The position numbers were made by a program, and so were the translations under genes. From Zarea fungicola (lineage: Eukaryota > Ascomycota > Sordariomycetes > Hypocreales > Cordycipitaceae), in NCBI GenBank assembly GCA_900169235.1, contig FWCC01000403.1, positions 116,844 to 180,843 of the forward strand: DNA of 64,000 nucleotides. The letters run 5' to 3'. This document shows positions 20,470-29,805 of this stretch, in pieces (within the stretch, counting starts at the first letter, position 1; every line of letters starts with the position of its first letter). Below the pieces are notes generated by a model. That model ran no database searches. It saw only the letters and a program-made list of their open reading frames with translations, and was not told the origin of the DNA.

Positions 20470-21702
20470 TTAAAATCCCCACAATACCAATCTGTCTTTA
20501 CCTAGCCACTCTGAGGTAATAGAGGTGCCTTTGAGCAAAGTCATCATCAAGATTCCCAACTCCTCGAGATCCGCCACACCCGCGCCCTCCAAATGGGAAT
20601 CCCACTGTGAGATAGTGACTTGGAAGGGGTTTACACTCCTTATTGACTCCTTCCAATGCACCTCAGAGCTTGCGTTCCAGAGAGCGGCCTGTGCTGTGAA
20701 CGACAGGCGAGTGATTTCGTCCGCAACATCATCCCACCCAAATTTCAAGAATGAGTAAGTGCCTTGCAGTATATAAGACATTAGGATAGTGCGCCTGCAA
20801 CTCTCCTCAAATACCCATCCATCCCAGTTTTTATGCAGCGCTGAGGATTGTGTACTGGGAGAAGCAAAGGACCCAGTGGACAGCACTGGCTCAGTTCTTT
20901 GTTGGAGCTCCTTAGTCCACGACATAAGAACAGACTCATGGGCCTCTGCCTCGGCCCTCTGCCGTATGTCGCCGTCGAAAAGTCGGATGGTTTGATAAAG
21001 AATGAGAGCTTGGGTGGATGAGAGCAAATCCACAGGGGCCGCAAACGCAATATCATTGTTGACAAGGTTCGCGGCCTTTTGACCAATGGTACTGAAGACA
21101 AGTGTCTCGGTCTGCTCATTCTTTCCAGAATACAGAGCACACGAGGCTAATACATCCTGGATGTGCTCAGGGGTGTATTCCTTATATAAACTACGATGTA
21201 TGAATGTATTATGGCCAGTCGTGCAAAACTCTTGGGGAAGCAATTTAAGTCGCCGTGCCACATATCGGGTGCGCTCATTGTAAATTGTGCCACTCGTTAT
21301 GGCCCTGTCTACATGAGTCTCTGGACGGGGTATACTCTCGACTAAAGTATCCATAATGTCCGATATCAATGAAGTCTGGCTTTCATGGCCATCATTATTG
21401 ACTGGCCAATAATTATTGTAGGCGCCTAGTATGTCGTCCGCTGGGTGCGGCAGCGTGAACTCTGTACGATCTCCAAGTACCGCGCTTTGTGCTGGTATAC
21501 GCCATTGTTGGTTTTCGATTGCAAATGCCGTATCCGTCGACTGATTGTCTAAGGGAGCTGTCCGGCCTTTGGTGATGTCTTTCTTGGGGTACTCGCATTC
21601 TAGTCCCCGTGCTGTGCAACGCTGGCATGCTGGAAGAGCAATATCACACCTGCGCTTTGACTTGATGCAGCTCAAACAGGAAACTCGACGCGGCGGTGCC
21701 AT
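20470..21702 (-). CDS. Zn(II)2Cys6 transcription regulator
   Basis: A 410-residue fungal regulator. The N-terminal binuclear zinc cluster has six cysteines at residues 9, 12, 19, 26, 29 and 36 (C-x2-C-x6-C-x6-C-x2-C-x6-C) with a basic SKRRCD stretch. A variable linker follows, then a helical middle region typical of the fungal-specific regulatory domain (blocks such as LASCALYSGKNEQTE, LILYQTIRLFDGDIRQRAEAEAHESVLMSWTKELQ, RRTILMSYILQGTYSF). It acts in the nucleus and should bind CGG triplets. The open frame ends at GKDRLVLWGF just after a possible donor (GGTAAAG), so the true C-terminus may lie in a further exon. Targets are unknown; the gene downstream is a candidate. Confidence 0.88.
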   Translation of the reverse strand: MAPPRRVSCLSCIKSKRRCDIALPACQRCTARGLECEYPKKDITKGRTAPLDNQSTDTAFAIENQQWRIPAQSAVLGDRTEFTLPHPADDILGAYNNYWPVNNDGHESQTSLISDIMDTLVESIPRPETHVDRAITSGTIYNERTRYVARRLKLLPQEFCTTGHNTFIHRSLYKEYTPEHIQDVLASCALYSGKNEQTETLVFSTIGQKAANLVNNDIAFAAPVDLLSSTQALILYQTIRLFDGDIRQRAEAEAHESVLMSWTKELQQRTEPVLSTGSFASPSTQSSALHKNWDGWVFEESCRRTILMSYILQGTYSFLKFGWDDVADEITRLSFTAQAALWNASSEVHWKESIRSVNPFQVTISQWDSHLEGAGVADLEELGILMMTLLKGTSITSEWLGKDRLVLWGF

Positions 21703-22240
21703 TGTTGAGAAACTAGACGGGATACTTTTCTATAGAGGATCTATCCAAGGCAAGTAATATTTTTTTTCTTCGATTTAATGCCGAGATAGCTGCACCAGCC
21801 AGTTACTTGCAACTCGCTGGCTCTCCGTGAAAGCATTCACGGTGGTGAATCGTTATACCCGAGCGAGTACTCCGTAGATCCCCCTTAATTACATATCCAC
21901 TTTGTAGAACTTGAGCGAAATTTCATGTTTAACAAGCTTGCTCTGGTTGTTTGTATAGTTGACTCTCAAACTCAACATGCTAGTAGTAATTAGAGTATAG
22001 CGTTCTGATTCCATTAATCTCAAGACTCAATTGGACGGTATGACACCCTCGCCAACAGCATGGCACACTCGCCGTTGGTCCGATGGAGCCCTTGGCGACC
22101 GGCGACTGACTCACACCGTCTGTCTTGGCAAAGGGCGAGGGTTAAGCTTAAATCTAGTCTTCTAAAACAATCTTGTCGATATTAAAATCACGTCATCCTA
22201 CCGGCTTCTTCTCATTGAACGTTAATTGACACTAGAAAAC
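21703..22240. other. Divergent promoter region
   Basis: 538 bp between the divergent Zn2Cys6 regulator (-) and NAD-dependent epimerase (+). No gene seen; possible shared regulation. Confidence 0.45.
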
Positions 22241-23248
22241 ATGGATTCGACCTACAACGTTCTCGTTACTGGCGCCGCTGGCCACCTTGGCACGGCGCTA
22301 ATGCTGGCCCTCCCGGCACTGGGCTTCAAGCCGTTCGGCATCGACATACTGGCATCGCCAACGACAACAGCTGTCGGCGACATTAGCGATCGCGAATTCA
22401 TCAGCAGCTTCCTGCAAGGCAGCGGTATCAGACACGTCATTAACGCGGCGACACTACACAAGCCACATGTCGGCAGCCACACCAAGACACAGTTTGTGGA
22501 AACAAACATTACTGGCACGCTGGTGCTTCTCGAGGAGGCGGCGAAGCTGGGCGACCAGATTGAGAGTTTTCTATTTTTGAGCACGACAAGCAGCTTTGGC
22601 ACAGCGCTGAGCCCGAAACCTGGCAACCCTGCGGCATGGATCGATGAGACGGTCGTGCCGCAACCCAAGAACATTTACGGCGTCACAAAAGTTGCAGCGG
22701 AGGACATGTGCTTCCTCGTGCACAAGCAAACAGGCCTTCCGGTGCTCGTTCTCCGCACAAGCCGCTTCTTCCCCGAGGAGGATGACGATGACGAGAGGCG
22801 CAATGCGCTCGAGGATGCCAACCTCAAGGTCCTGGAGCTGTCGTACCGCCGGGTCGACATTGAGGACATTGTGAGCGCATGCGTGTGCGGTATGAACAGG
22901 GCCAAGAGCATTGGCTGGGGTCGATACATTATTAGCGCGCCACCTCCATTCTCGCACGACGAGGCAACCCTCGCGGCGCTTGATCGGGACCCGGCAAGTG
23001 TGTTGCGTAGCATTTCTCCAGGTGCCGACGCAGTCTTCAAGGAAAAGGGATGGGGCTATCTGGATCGTATCGATCGGGTTTACGACTCCTCCAAGGCGGT
23101 GCGCGAGCTTGGTTGGGATCCCAAGTACACCTTTGTGAAGACAGTGGCCATGGTGGCAGAGGGAAAAGACTGGCGGAGTGAGCTTACCGGCAAGGTTGGC
23201 AAGAAGGGATATCATGCAGTTAGTACAGGAGTCTATACACAGCGGTGA
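22241..23248 (+). CDS. NAD-dependent epimerase/dehydratase (extended SDR)
   Basis: A 335-residue intronless extended short-chain dehydrogenase/reductase. I use the ATG at 22241; the frame extends five codons upstream but without an ATG. The Rossmann loop TGAAGHLG at about 10-17 binds NAD(P). The catalytic Tyr-x3-Lys is Tyr146/Lys150 in IYGVTK, preceded by a serine-rich LFLSTTSS strand near 111-118 that supplies the Ser/Thr of the triad. The C-terminal half carries the substrate domain. Members act on nucleotide sugars, flavonoid-like or other carbonyl/hydroxyl substrates; the substrate here is unknown. It is divergent from the Zn2Cys6 regulator and could be under its control. Confidence 0.88.
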   Translation: MDSTYNVLVTGAAGHLGTALMLALPALGFKPFGIDILASPTTTAVGDISDREFISSFLQGSGIRHVINAATLHKPHVGSHTKTQFVETNITGTLVLLEEAAKLGDQIESFLFLSTTSSFGTALSPKPGNPAAWIDETVVPQPKNIYGVTKVAAEDMCFLVHKQTGLPVLVLRTSRFFPEEDDDDERRNALEDANLKVLELSYRRVDIEDIVSACVCGMNRAKSIGWGRYIISAPPPFSHDEATLAALDRDPASVLRSISPGADAVFKEKGWGYLDRIDRVYDSSKAVRELGWDPKYTFVKTVAMVAEGKDWRSELTGKVGKKGYHAVSTGVYTQR

Positions 23249-23348
23249 AGTTTAAGAATAATAATCTATAAATATAAGGCATGAATTTAATTTGGTAAAC
23301 AGACCGTTTCATACCAAGGCCAGTGAAATATAGGTGGCAGTAAGTAAG

Positions 23349-23495
23349 TGTGACGAATGCCTATGCTGCCAGGCCACGGAGCAAAAGGTTTTTGGCTATT
23401 AAAGCGATTCTAGCAACAATAGTAGGCATAATAGCAGTATATATAGCTTTTCAGGCCACCAGCGAACTATTTATTACACAATACTCCCCCTTTAG
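23349..23495 (+). repeat. Dispersed repeat family R2, copy 1
   Basis: About 145 bp beginning TGTGACGAATGCC. It is nearly identical to 27569-27705 in the same orientation (shared GGCCACGGAGCAAAAGG, GGCTATTAAAGCGATTCTAGCAA and TAATAGCAGTATATATAGCTTTT). Differences are largely C/T and G/A, suggestive of RIP. An apparent 63-codon frame here is repeat sequence, not a gene. Confidence 0.8.
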
Positions 23496-24144
23496 CCAAC
23501 TAACTAGTCCTCTAGTAGTAGCAGTGGGCTCCCCAAGGTAATAAGCCGTATTATAAAGACTTTAGCTACTAATTGAACCACTAGGCGGGCTATTAGTATA
23601 TAGCCCCCCTATACTAAGACCCAACACACTATATTATTTATAATTATTATATAAAGCTACCTAAGCGATTAACTATAGCGATAATTTCTTCCTTCTATAA
23701 AGGATGCTAGAATTATAGGGCTCCTCCTTAGAGCTGTCACAGGCCCAGGCCTAGGTGGAAAGTACGCGACTGCACCGCGTACATTATACACACGGTGGAG
23801 CCAACAGGGATCTCANNCCAGTAGGCTCCGACCGTGACAAGAGCAGCTAATTAGAGGGTGGTATTTGTCTCGCTGCTCGCAGAGGCAGTGACGGCTTTAG
23901 TATCTTAATAATATTTAAAATCTAGCTATGGCTAGGGGAGGAGTCACTCCTCTACATATAGCAAATAGAAGACAGGAAAAGCAAACAACACATAGGAAAA
24001 TTTCTTGTATCTTAATAGCTGCCGTGATGACCTCGTATTCAGGGCAGGCTGCCAAAGGTCACGGTGTTGACCGACGGAAGCCTGCAGTAGGATTCAGGCT
24101 TCGCTGGATACGCTGCTTGACTTGAGTCGGCAGTCACAACATTC
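23496..24144. other. AT-rich transposon-relic sequence
   Basis: Strongly AT-rich and stop-rich, consistent with mutated transposon remains. A 2-base ambiguity (N) is at 23816-23817. From 23735 a segment starting TGTCACAGGCC resembles an LTR end. Confidence 0.6.
23735..23780 (+). repeat. LTR-end-like repeat family R3, copy 1
   Basis: Starts TGTCACAGGCCCAGGCCTAGG and continues to GTACGCGACT. The reverse complement of 44180-44224 reads closely alike. Confidence 0.55.
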
Positions 24145-24410
24145 CTATCCGTTCGCATTTGCGCCAAATTCAAGTAGCAATTCGACCAACCCGAGCAAGC
24201 CCGACTCTACTGCTTGACAAAACGCAGTAGTTCCAAACATATCCCTAGAAGATGCGTTTGCCCCTAGTTGTGGCAGTATACGTGTTGTATCTATATTGCC
24301 ACTCTCAACAGCAGTGAAAAGTGGTGTACGACCGTGAGAGTCTCGCACGTCAAGGTCCACTTGAGACATTATGCAGCATAACACCAAACAGGTCCTATCT
24401 GCCTCATGTC
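24145..24410 (-). pseudogene. Ankyrin-repeat gene fragment
   Basis: About 80 codons encoding two ankyrin repeats (D-x-H-G-R-T-P-L at the start of the first; F-G-T-T-A-F in the second) end at a stop at 24145. It has no convincing start region. The upstream part is missing, replaced by 90 bp of sequence before the stop of the intact ankyrin gene on the same strand. It looks like the 3' remnant of a second, related ankyrin gene beside transposon relics. Confidence 0.6.
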
Positions 24411-24478
24411 TTGCTGTGAACTAGTTTTTCTTTACATGCAATTATGAAAAAAAAAGGAAGTTGTCGTGCTGTCCGCGT

Positions 24479-27124
24479 CTAGCTTTGGAGCAATTCACGC
24501 AACGACTCTGGCGCGTCGGCAGCCTCGCTCAATGCAGTTTTACCGGAATCATCCCTCTGATTCACATTTAAATTTCCGGTAGTGAGAAGTGCTGATACAA
24601 CCTGCCTAGCGCTCCTCTGGATTGTGGCATCGTCGAGTCGAGGCTGGGCAAGTACCTGGTGCAAGGCAGTGCGCCCATCGTCTGCCGCTGTGTTTGGGTT
24701 TGCACCATGAGTCAAAAGTAACAGCACGGCCTCGCTATTCAAGCTCTGAGCCGCTTCGTGTAAAGGAGTCCAGCCTGTGGCCCAAATTGCTGCGTATGGG
24801 CGTTCCATTTTCTGCAAGAGCAGGGTAAGAGCTCTGGTTCCTGGCATCAGGCGGCACACAAGGTGGACCGGAGTAATGCTTTGCGCGGCTGTGACATCGA
24901 AGAATTCTGCAAGGACGTCGGCGCCATGTGCTACAAGCGATTGGACTAGTTCGTATGACATGCTCGTGCAAGCCATGTGTAACGGCGTTTGGCCGTCACG
25001 CATCTTTGCACTAGCATTGGCGCCATTTTCTAGTAATATCGTTGCAACAGCAGCCTGATCAGGCCTCTGTCTCGTCCTGCATACATGGTGCAGCGGCGTT
25101 GAGCCGTCTTGCGTGACAGCTGTGACTGCTGCTCCGTGCTTTACCAACATGCTTACCAGCGTCGAGCTACCATTAAGGCATGCATTGTGAAGCGGCGTGG
25201 AACCAGTACTGTCAATGGCATTGGGATTGGCGCTATACTCAATTAAAAGAGATGCAGCGTCAAGGTTATTATGCTCACAGGCCGCATGTAACAGAGTCCC
25301 ACCAAACGAGGTTATCTGCTGGGGACTGGCTCCTCGCTCCAATAACAGTTTCGCTAGGAGAGAATGACCGCGGCTTGCCATTTCCAGTGGGGTAGTCCCA
25401 TCTTCAAGCGCTGCATTGGGATCTGCTCCATGCTCGAGAAGAAGCTTCGCAATCGCTGCATGACCGGATTCACAAGCGTCGTGAAGTGGTGTGCGACCAG
25501 TTTGTAGAAGAGCGTGAGCATAGGGGATTTTAACAAGTAATAGCTTAACTATGGCCTCACGACGAGAAACGCATGCGGTATGAAGCGGGGTTTGGCCGGT
25601 ATTCGCATGCAGCATTGGATCAGCGCCATGTGCCAGCAATACCTGCACAACCTTGGGTCCTCCGTGTCGACAAGCTATATGGAGTGCTGTTTCACCAGTA
25701 TTTATAGTTTTACTGATATCACTTTTTCTCCTTAGTAATTCTTCTACCAAGGCAGTATTGCTTCCCTGGGAAGCATAGCAAAGAGCCGACCATCCTTTCC
25801 GTGTAGTGATGTTGACGTCAGCATTAGCTTGTAAGAGCGCATTAGTAGCGGCCCTATGTTTTCCCTCCACGGCACATAGTAGCGGAGTGAAGCCATCAAT
25901 ACGCTGCTGGTCAATGTTAATATCATTTCGCTTCAAGAGAAGCTTAACAGTGTCTACTTGACCATAAGTGGCGGCGACATGTAGCCAAGTGCTGCTAGTC
26001 TCATCCGTTGTGTTATGATTGTTAAGATCAAGTCTTAGCAATTGCTTCAGGACCTGTGTTGATGCCTTTTCACAAGCAGCTCGAAATAATGTGTCTAATT
26101 GAATTATGACCTTGCTAGACTGCAAGAACATCCCCATTATATGGCTATGTGGGAGACCGTGAAAGATGGGCGTATTTCCCTCGTTATCAGCGATGTTCGG
26201 GTCGACATCTGACCTGGCGAGTAACAGCGAAACAGCTTTACCATTGCCTGATATGGCTGCTAAGGATATTGGCGTGCGGCCACAGCGATCGGTTGAGTTT
26301 GGGTTAAAAAGCCCTGAGTTGAGGAGAAACTGGAGGACTGTGCCTGTTGAATCTTCTGTTCCAGCTGCGGCCCATGCCAGCGCTGTGCGACCATGGTCAT
26401 CGGCAGTATCTGGAGTTATATTGTCTGAGCTAAGCAAGAGCTCAACTACATCAAGCCGCTGACTCTTTACCGCAAGGATAAGGGGAGTAGGCATCATTGG
26501 TGCGTGAAGATCTGCTCCCTTTACACTAGGTAGGATATATCGGATTAGATCAATGCTCGAAGTTGCGACGGCCTGCGTGAGGATATTTATTCCATATTTA
26601 GCAAGTGAATCAAAGCGAATTTTTCCCGTGGCGATTAAAAGCTTGGCCATATTTAGATGGTCTCCCTGTATAGCGGCAGAGAATGGTGTACTGCCGGAGT
26701 TTTTCTTGGGATCAACATCTATTACAGCACCAGCCTCAATAAGGATAGAAGCAATGTCGAGCCGGCCCTCCAGGGCTGCTATCGTTAGTGCTGTATGGTA
26801 AGGAATCCTATTCCTAGCATCGGAAGCCTCATAGAAAGCCCGGTGAATGTTATGACGGGGATGGCGGGGGGGCAATCGTCGTGAGTCGAGGTCAGCGCCT
26901 GCCGCGAGGGCCTTTCTCACTGTTCCCATTACACCATAGTACGCCGCCCATTGCAGGGCTAGGCTGTTCTGCTGACGAGCGTTACGAGAGTAAAGCACGT
27001 GATTAAACGTTGCAGAGAAGCGGCAGCTTGTTTGTGCAAGTACATTGACGGCGGTATCAGGGAGCATGTCAGCAAGGATCAGAAGCACGTCGTTTGGCAG
27101 TTTGGTGAGATGAGCAACTGGCAT
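24479..27124 (-). CDS. F-box / ankyrin-repeat protein (about 20+ repeats)
   Basis: An 881-residue intronless protein. I start it at the ATG 27124-27122 because it begins directly with an F-box-like segment (LTKLPNDVLLILADMLPD, residues about 5-23). The longer frame upstream has no conserved content. From about residue 60 onward the protein is an almost unbroken array of roughly 33-residue ankyrin repeats (pattern G-x-T-P-L-H-x-A), ending near the C-terminus. The F-box would link it to Skp1 in an SCF ubiquitin ligase and the ankyrin array would select targets; this is inference from the domain pair. Such genes are often expanded and variable in ascomycetes. It sits between two direct repeat copies (R2) in a transposon-relic island and has a broken relative immediately downstream. 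Confidence 0.9.
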   Translation of the reverse strand: MPVAHLTKLPNDVLLILADMLPDTAVNVLAQTSCRFSATFNHVLYSRNARQQNSLALQWAAYYGVMGTVRKALAAGADLDSRRLPPRHPRHNIHRAFYEASDARNRIPYHTALTIAALEGRLDIASILIEAGAVIDVDPKKNSGSTPFSAAIQGDHLNMAKLLIATGKIRFDSLAKYGINILTQAVATSSIDLIRYILPSVKGADLHAPMMPTPLILAVKSQRLDVVELLLSSDNITPDTADDHGRTALAWAAAGTEDSTGTVLQFLLNSGLFNPNSTDRCGRTPISLAAISGNGKAVSLLLARSDVDPNIADNEGNTPIFHGLPHSHIMGMFLQSSKVIIQLDTLFRAACEKASTQVLKQLLRLDLNNHNTTDETSSTWLHVAATYGQVDTVKLLLKRNDINIDQQRIDGFTPLLCAVEGKHRAATNALLQANADVNITTRKGWSALCYASQGSNTALVEELLRRKSDISKTINTGETALHIACRHGGPKVVQVLLAHGADPMLHANTGQTPLHTACVSRREAIVKLLLVKIPYAHALLQTGRTPLHDACESGHAAIAKLLLEHGADPNAALEDGTTPLEMASRGHSLLAKLLLERGASPQQITSFGGTLLHAACEHNNLDAASLLIEYSANPNAIDSTGSTPLHNACLNGSSTLVSMLVKHGAAVTAVTQDGSTPLHHVCRTRQRPDQAAVATILLENGANASAKMRDGQTPLHMACTSMSYELVQSLVAHGADVLAEFFDVTAAQSITPVHLVCRLMPGTRALTLLLQKMERPYAAIWATGWTPLHEAAQSLNSEAVLLLLTHGANPNTAADDGRTALHQVLAQPRLDDATIQRSARQVVSALLTTGNLNVNQRDDSGKTALSEAADAPESLRELLQS

Positions 27125-27568
27125 TGTGGACCAAGTGTGGCGCTGTATACAGATGATGATACTCAAGTTGTAGCTAAGCGTTGCCAGGTGATGATATGTG
27201 TAGATGAGGGGTTGCAAGTGTTTGGCTGTCCACGACACACAGCGCGGGGAAGAGGCATCATGTCATTCTGCAGGTGGTGGCCCAATTAAACGCCATACAC
27301 ATAACCGCCATAGCGGGGTATCGCAAAGTAGGCAGCTTTAAAATGACCAAAAAATCATTCACATTTTGTTTAGAGTCTATAAGTAGATTTTACTTCTCTT
27401 GGGGCATATGCGTGGCTTATAATTACTGCTTCTTGCAGGCGCCTGGCAAGTGCTTTCCGGGAACGAGTCGAACCACTGGGTAGGTCCCAATATACAAGCT
27501 CCGGCGTTATGTACCTGTTGCTGACTTGAACCATAGGCTTTTAATATGTTAGTTATATAGAGACATTA
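27125..27568. other. 5' flank of the ankyrin gene
   Basis: No gene seen. A word with a TCGAACC motif at about 27467 resembles a tRNA B-box on the minus strand, but no cloverleaf can be drawn. Confidence 0.4.
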
Positions 27569-27705
27569 TGTAACGAACGCCTATGCTGTCAGGCCACGGA
27601 GCAAAAGGTACAGGCTATTAAAGCGATTCTAGCAATAATAGTAGGCGTAATAGCAGTATATATAGCTTTTTAGGCGACCAAGAAACCATTTATTACACAT
27701 TAGAC
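27569..27705 (+). repeat. Dispersed repeat family R2, copy 2
   Basis: Begins TGTAACGAACGCC and is a same-orientation match of 23349-23495. The two copies flank the ankyrin-gene block 4.2 kb apart. Confidence 0.8.
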
Positions 27706-27910
27706 CTACTCCTTTTATTGTAATAAGAATTATTATTAATACTAGATTTATTTAATATAGTTTATAGATAAGTAGGCTATATGGGTAAGCAGCACTGAGA
27801 CATGGCACCAAAGCAGGCCAATAATTTCAGTGGCGCCCGCACTACAACTTTAGCTGAATTGTATTTCTTAGCTGCCATTTGAATACACTGTTATTGTTTC
27901 GCGGCATGTG

Positions 27911-28406
27911 TGTTACGAAGGTGCGACAGAGGAAGGCTGAAGCGGCCCAAAGGAGACCTAGTGACGGGCGCCTTACGTGAAGCTTGATTAGGAAGTAAGA
28001 GGCTACGTGAGCGCAGCGAGCGCAGGATTCAATAGAGAGATAAGCAGGTACTTAAAGAAGAGGTATTCCAGTAGCTAGTCTAGATAGTTTAGATTTCTAT
28101 TGATCAATCTAAGCAATAGACCTTCTATTAAGAGTTAATCTCTTAACGATACTTACGCACGATACCGTACTTTTCAACATAACCTAGCTTACCCAACTAT
28201 GACTTACACGTTAAGCCATCGTTACAGTGAGGACCCTTTGAGGCTTGACGTCACGCCTAACTAGCCTCATAAAGATGCTATAAAGGAATTAAGATAAAAG
28301 GTTAATTCTCCCTCTACTAGCTAGGAATGGCTAACTATATAGAAGCTATATATGACCTAGAAAGCGTCACGTGTAGCTGCCATAACCACTGACTATACAT
28401 GTGACA
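27911..28406 (+). repeat. Repeat element family R1, copy A
   Basis: About 0.5 kb of degenerate repeat ending in TACATGTGACA at 28396-28406. The last ~80 bases match 30417-30496 (shared GCGTCACGTGTAGCTGCCATA and GACTATACATGTGACA). Bases 28030-28200 match the reverse complement of about 59060-59250. No coding capacity. The left boundary is uncertain. Confidence 0.7.
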
Positions 28407-28409
28407 ATC

Positions 28410-28820
28410 CTAACGAATCCGGTAATACTCAAATCCAGCCATTCTAGTGCATGGAACGAGACCTGTATTATCTGAGTCAACGCATCGGGGATCGTCGCAA
28501 GGGTCTCCTCCAATACCACCAGGGCACACACTAATTTTGAACCTTCCGTCACCGTTGAACCTGAAGGACTTAGGCCCAGACTTAAACCTGCGGCAGCTAG
28601 ATGCTTGTTCACCAGAGTCGAGTTGAATGACGGCGTTGAAAGCACAAGCTGCAGGCCCTATAGGCTGAGAAAACACTGCGAGGGTCCATTTCTGGGCTGC
28701 TGCATCCGAGGCTGTTTGAGATGCGAGGGGATCAGCCAATTCAGCCACAGGCTGTGCTGTTGTAGGGATAGTGGCCATTAACAAAATTAGTGAAGCCATA
28801 TTTGCGAAGGATTGGAGCAT
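28410..28820 (-). CDS. Small secreted cysteine-rich protein
   Basis: A 136-residue protein. I choose the ATG at 28820-28818 because it opens a signal peptide (SFANMASLILLMATIPTTAQP); codons further upstream run through an AGAGAG repeat. The mature part has six cysteines (in AACAF, SSCRR, SVCPG, DPCDD, PRCVD, VPCTR) and a basic patch around RRFKSGPKSFRF. No known domain is recognised. Size, secretion and cysteine content are those of candidate effectors or antimicrobial-type proteins, but that is only a class likeness. It lies in a repeat island; the end of repeat copy A is 3 bp beyond its stop codon, so its 3' untranslated region must come from the element. Confidence 0.72.
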   Translation of the reverse strand: MLQSFANMASLILLMATIPTTAQPVAELADPLASQTASDAAAQKWTLAVFSQPIGPAACAFNAVIQLDSGEQASSCRRFKSGPKSFRFNGDGRFKISVCPGGIGGDPCDDPRCVDSDNTGLVPCTRMAGFEYYRIR

Positions 28821-29805
28821 CTTGAGAGAGAGAGAGAGAAGATTGTAGTTAAGTACTGGGTCTTGAAGAAGTTCTGTGAGGAATGATGTCTGTACGCAAT
28901 GTAGGATATGAAGTAGGGAGAAATCCAAAATAGCTCTTAGGGAGAAGGAGGGTTTAAGTAGAAATTATTTCGCTACTATAGATAAGGTAACAGAGTCTAG
29001 ACCAGAGATTAAAAGGAAACTAGTTAACACAGACCTGAATCATTCGGTTTGTGGCGTTAGCTTACAGTGGGTAGATAAAAGTTCTTTGCATCTCCATTTC
29101 TACCACAAAACATGAAGCCAGCGTGAGAAGTCGTAGATACACATGACAATAGAAGTCAAAGCATAGATTTCGTTGAACTACCTATGATGTTGAACTTGTT
29201 ATCAATTTCTCTGAAGTAAATACGTTTAATTACAGGATATTAACGATTCCGCATCGCTATAAGGCATATAGTATGTTGCTGAGCTTGCATGAGTGTAGTG
29301 CTGAAGAAGCCAGGTGGTAGTCTTATCAATAAGCCCAGGCCAATAAACAACTTTATTTACGAGTCATGTGACAAACGTTGATGACAAAAAAAGGAGATAT
29401 CGCAGAATATGACTGCAAAGGTTATTATGGTAAGCATTGCTGGTCATTGCATTCCCTGTATCGCTAGCATGGTGATCCAGTCGAAGTAAAGCTGCCGCCC
29501 CGCCTGTCCCTGCTTGACTGTCTTAGACGGACCACTATAAGAGGAGGCGGTTGTGGCTGCAAGTCTAATATTTAAGCGTAACTTACTCCTTAGTGGTAAC
29601 AAGATGGTTCTCCTCGCCTTGGGAAACTCGATATGGCTAGCTTTTGCAAGTTCTTGGCGGCTGTGGAGTAATCCTACAGAAGTGCCACTCCGCAATCCTC
29701 ACGGTCCAATAACCGTAGGTGGTTAGACGCCAGCCAAAAGAAGTAGCAACATAGTTATCAATATCTACCAGGCCACTACATTAGTTTTATTAGATAAATA
29801 GGATT
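28821..29805. other. Intergenic between secreted-protein gene and repeat copy B
   Basis: Starts with an AGAGAGAGAGAGAGAA microsatellite (about 28827-28842) in the leader of the secreted-protein gene. The rest is AT-rich with no gene seen. Confidence 0.45.

Noticed and set aside
23350..23541. 63-codon plus frame with a hydrophobic segment
   Set aside because: It lies entirely in dispersed repeat R2, and the second copy of the repeat has a stop in this frame.
27440..27500. Possible tRNA on the minus strand (TCGAACC word)
   Set aside because: No acceptor, D or anticodon stems can be paired around the B-box-like word.
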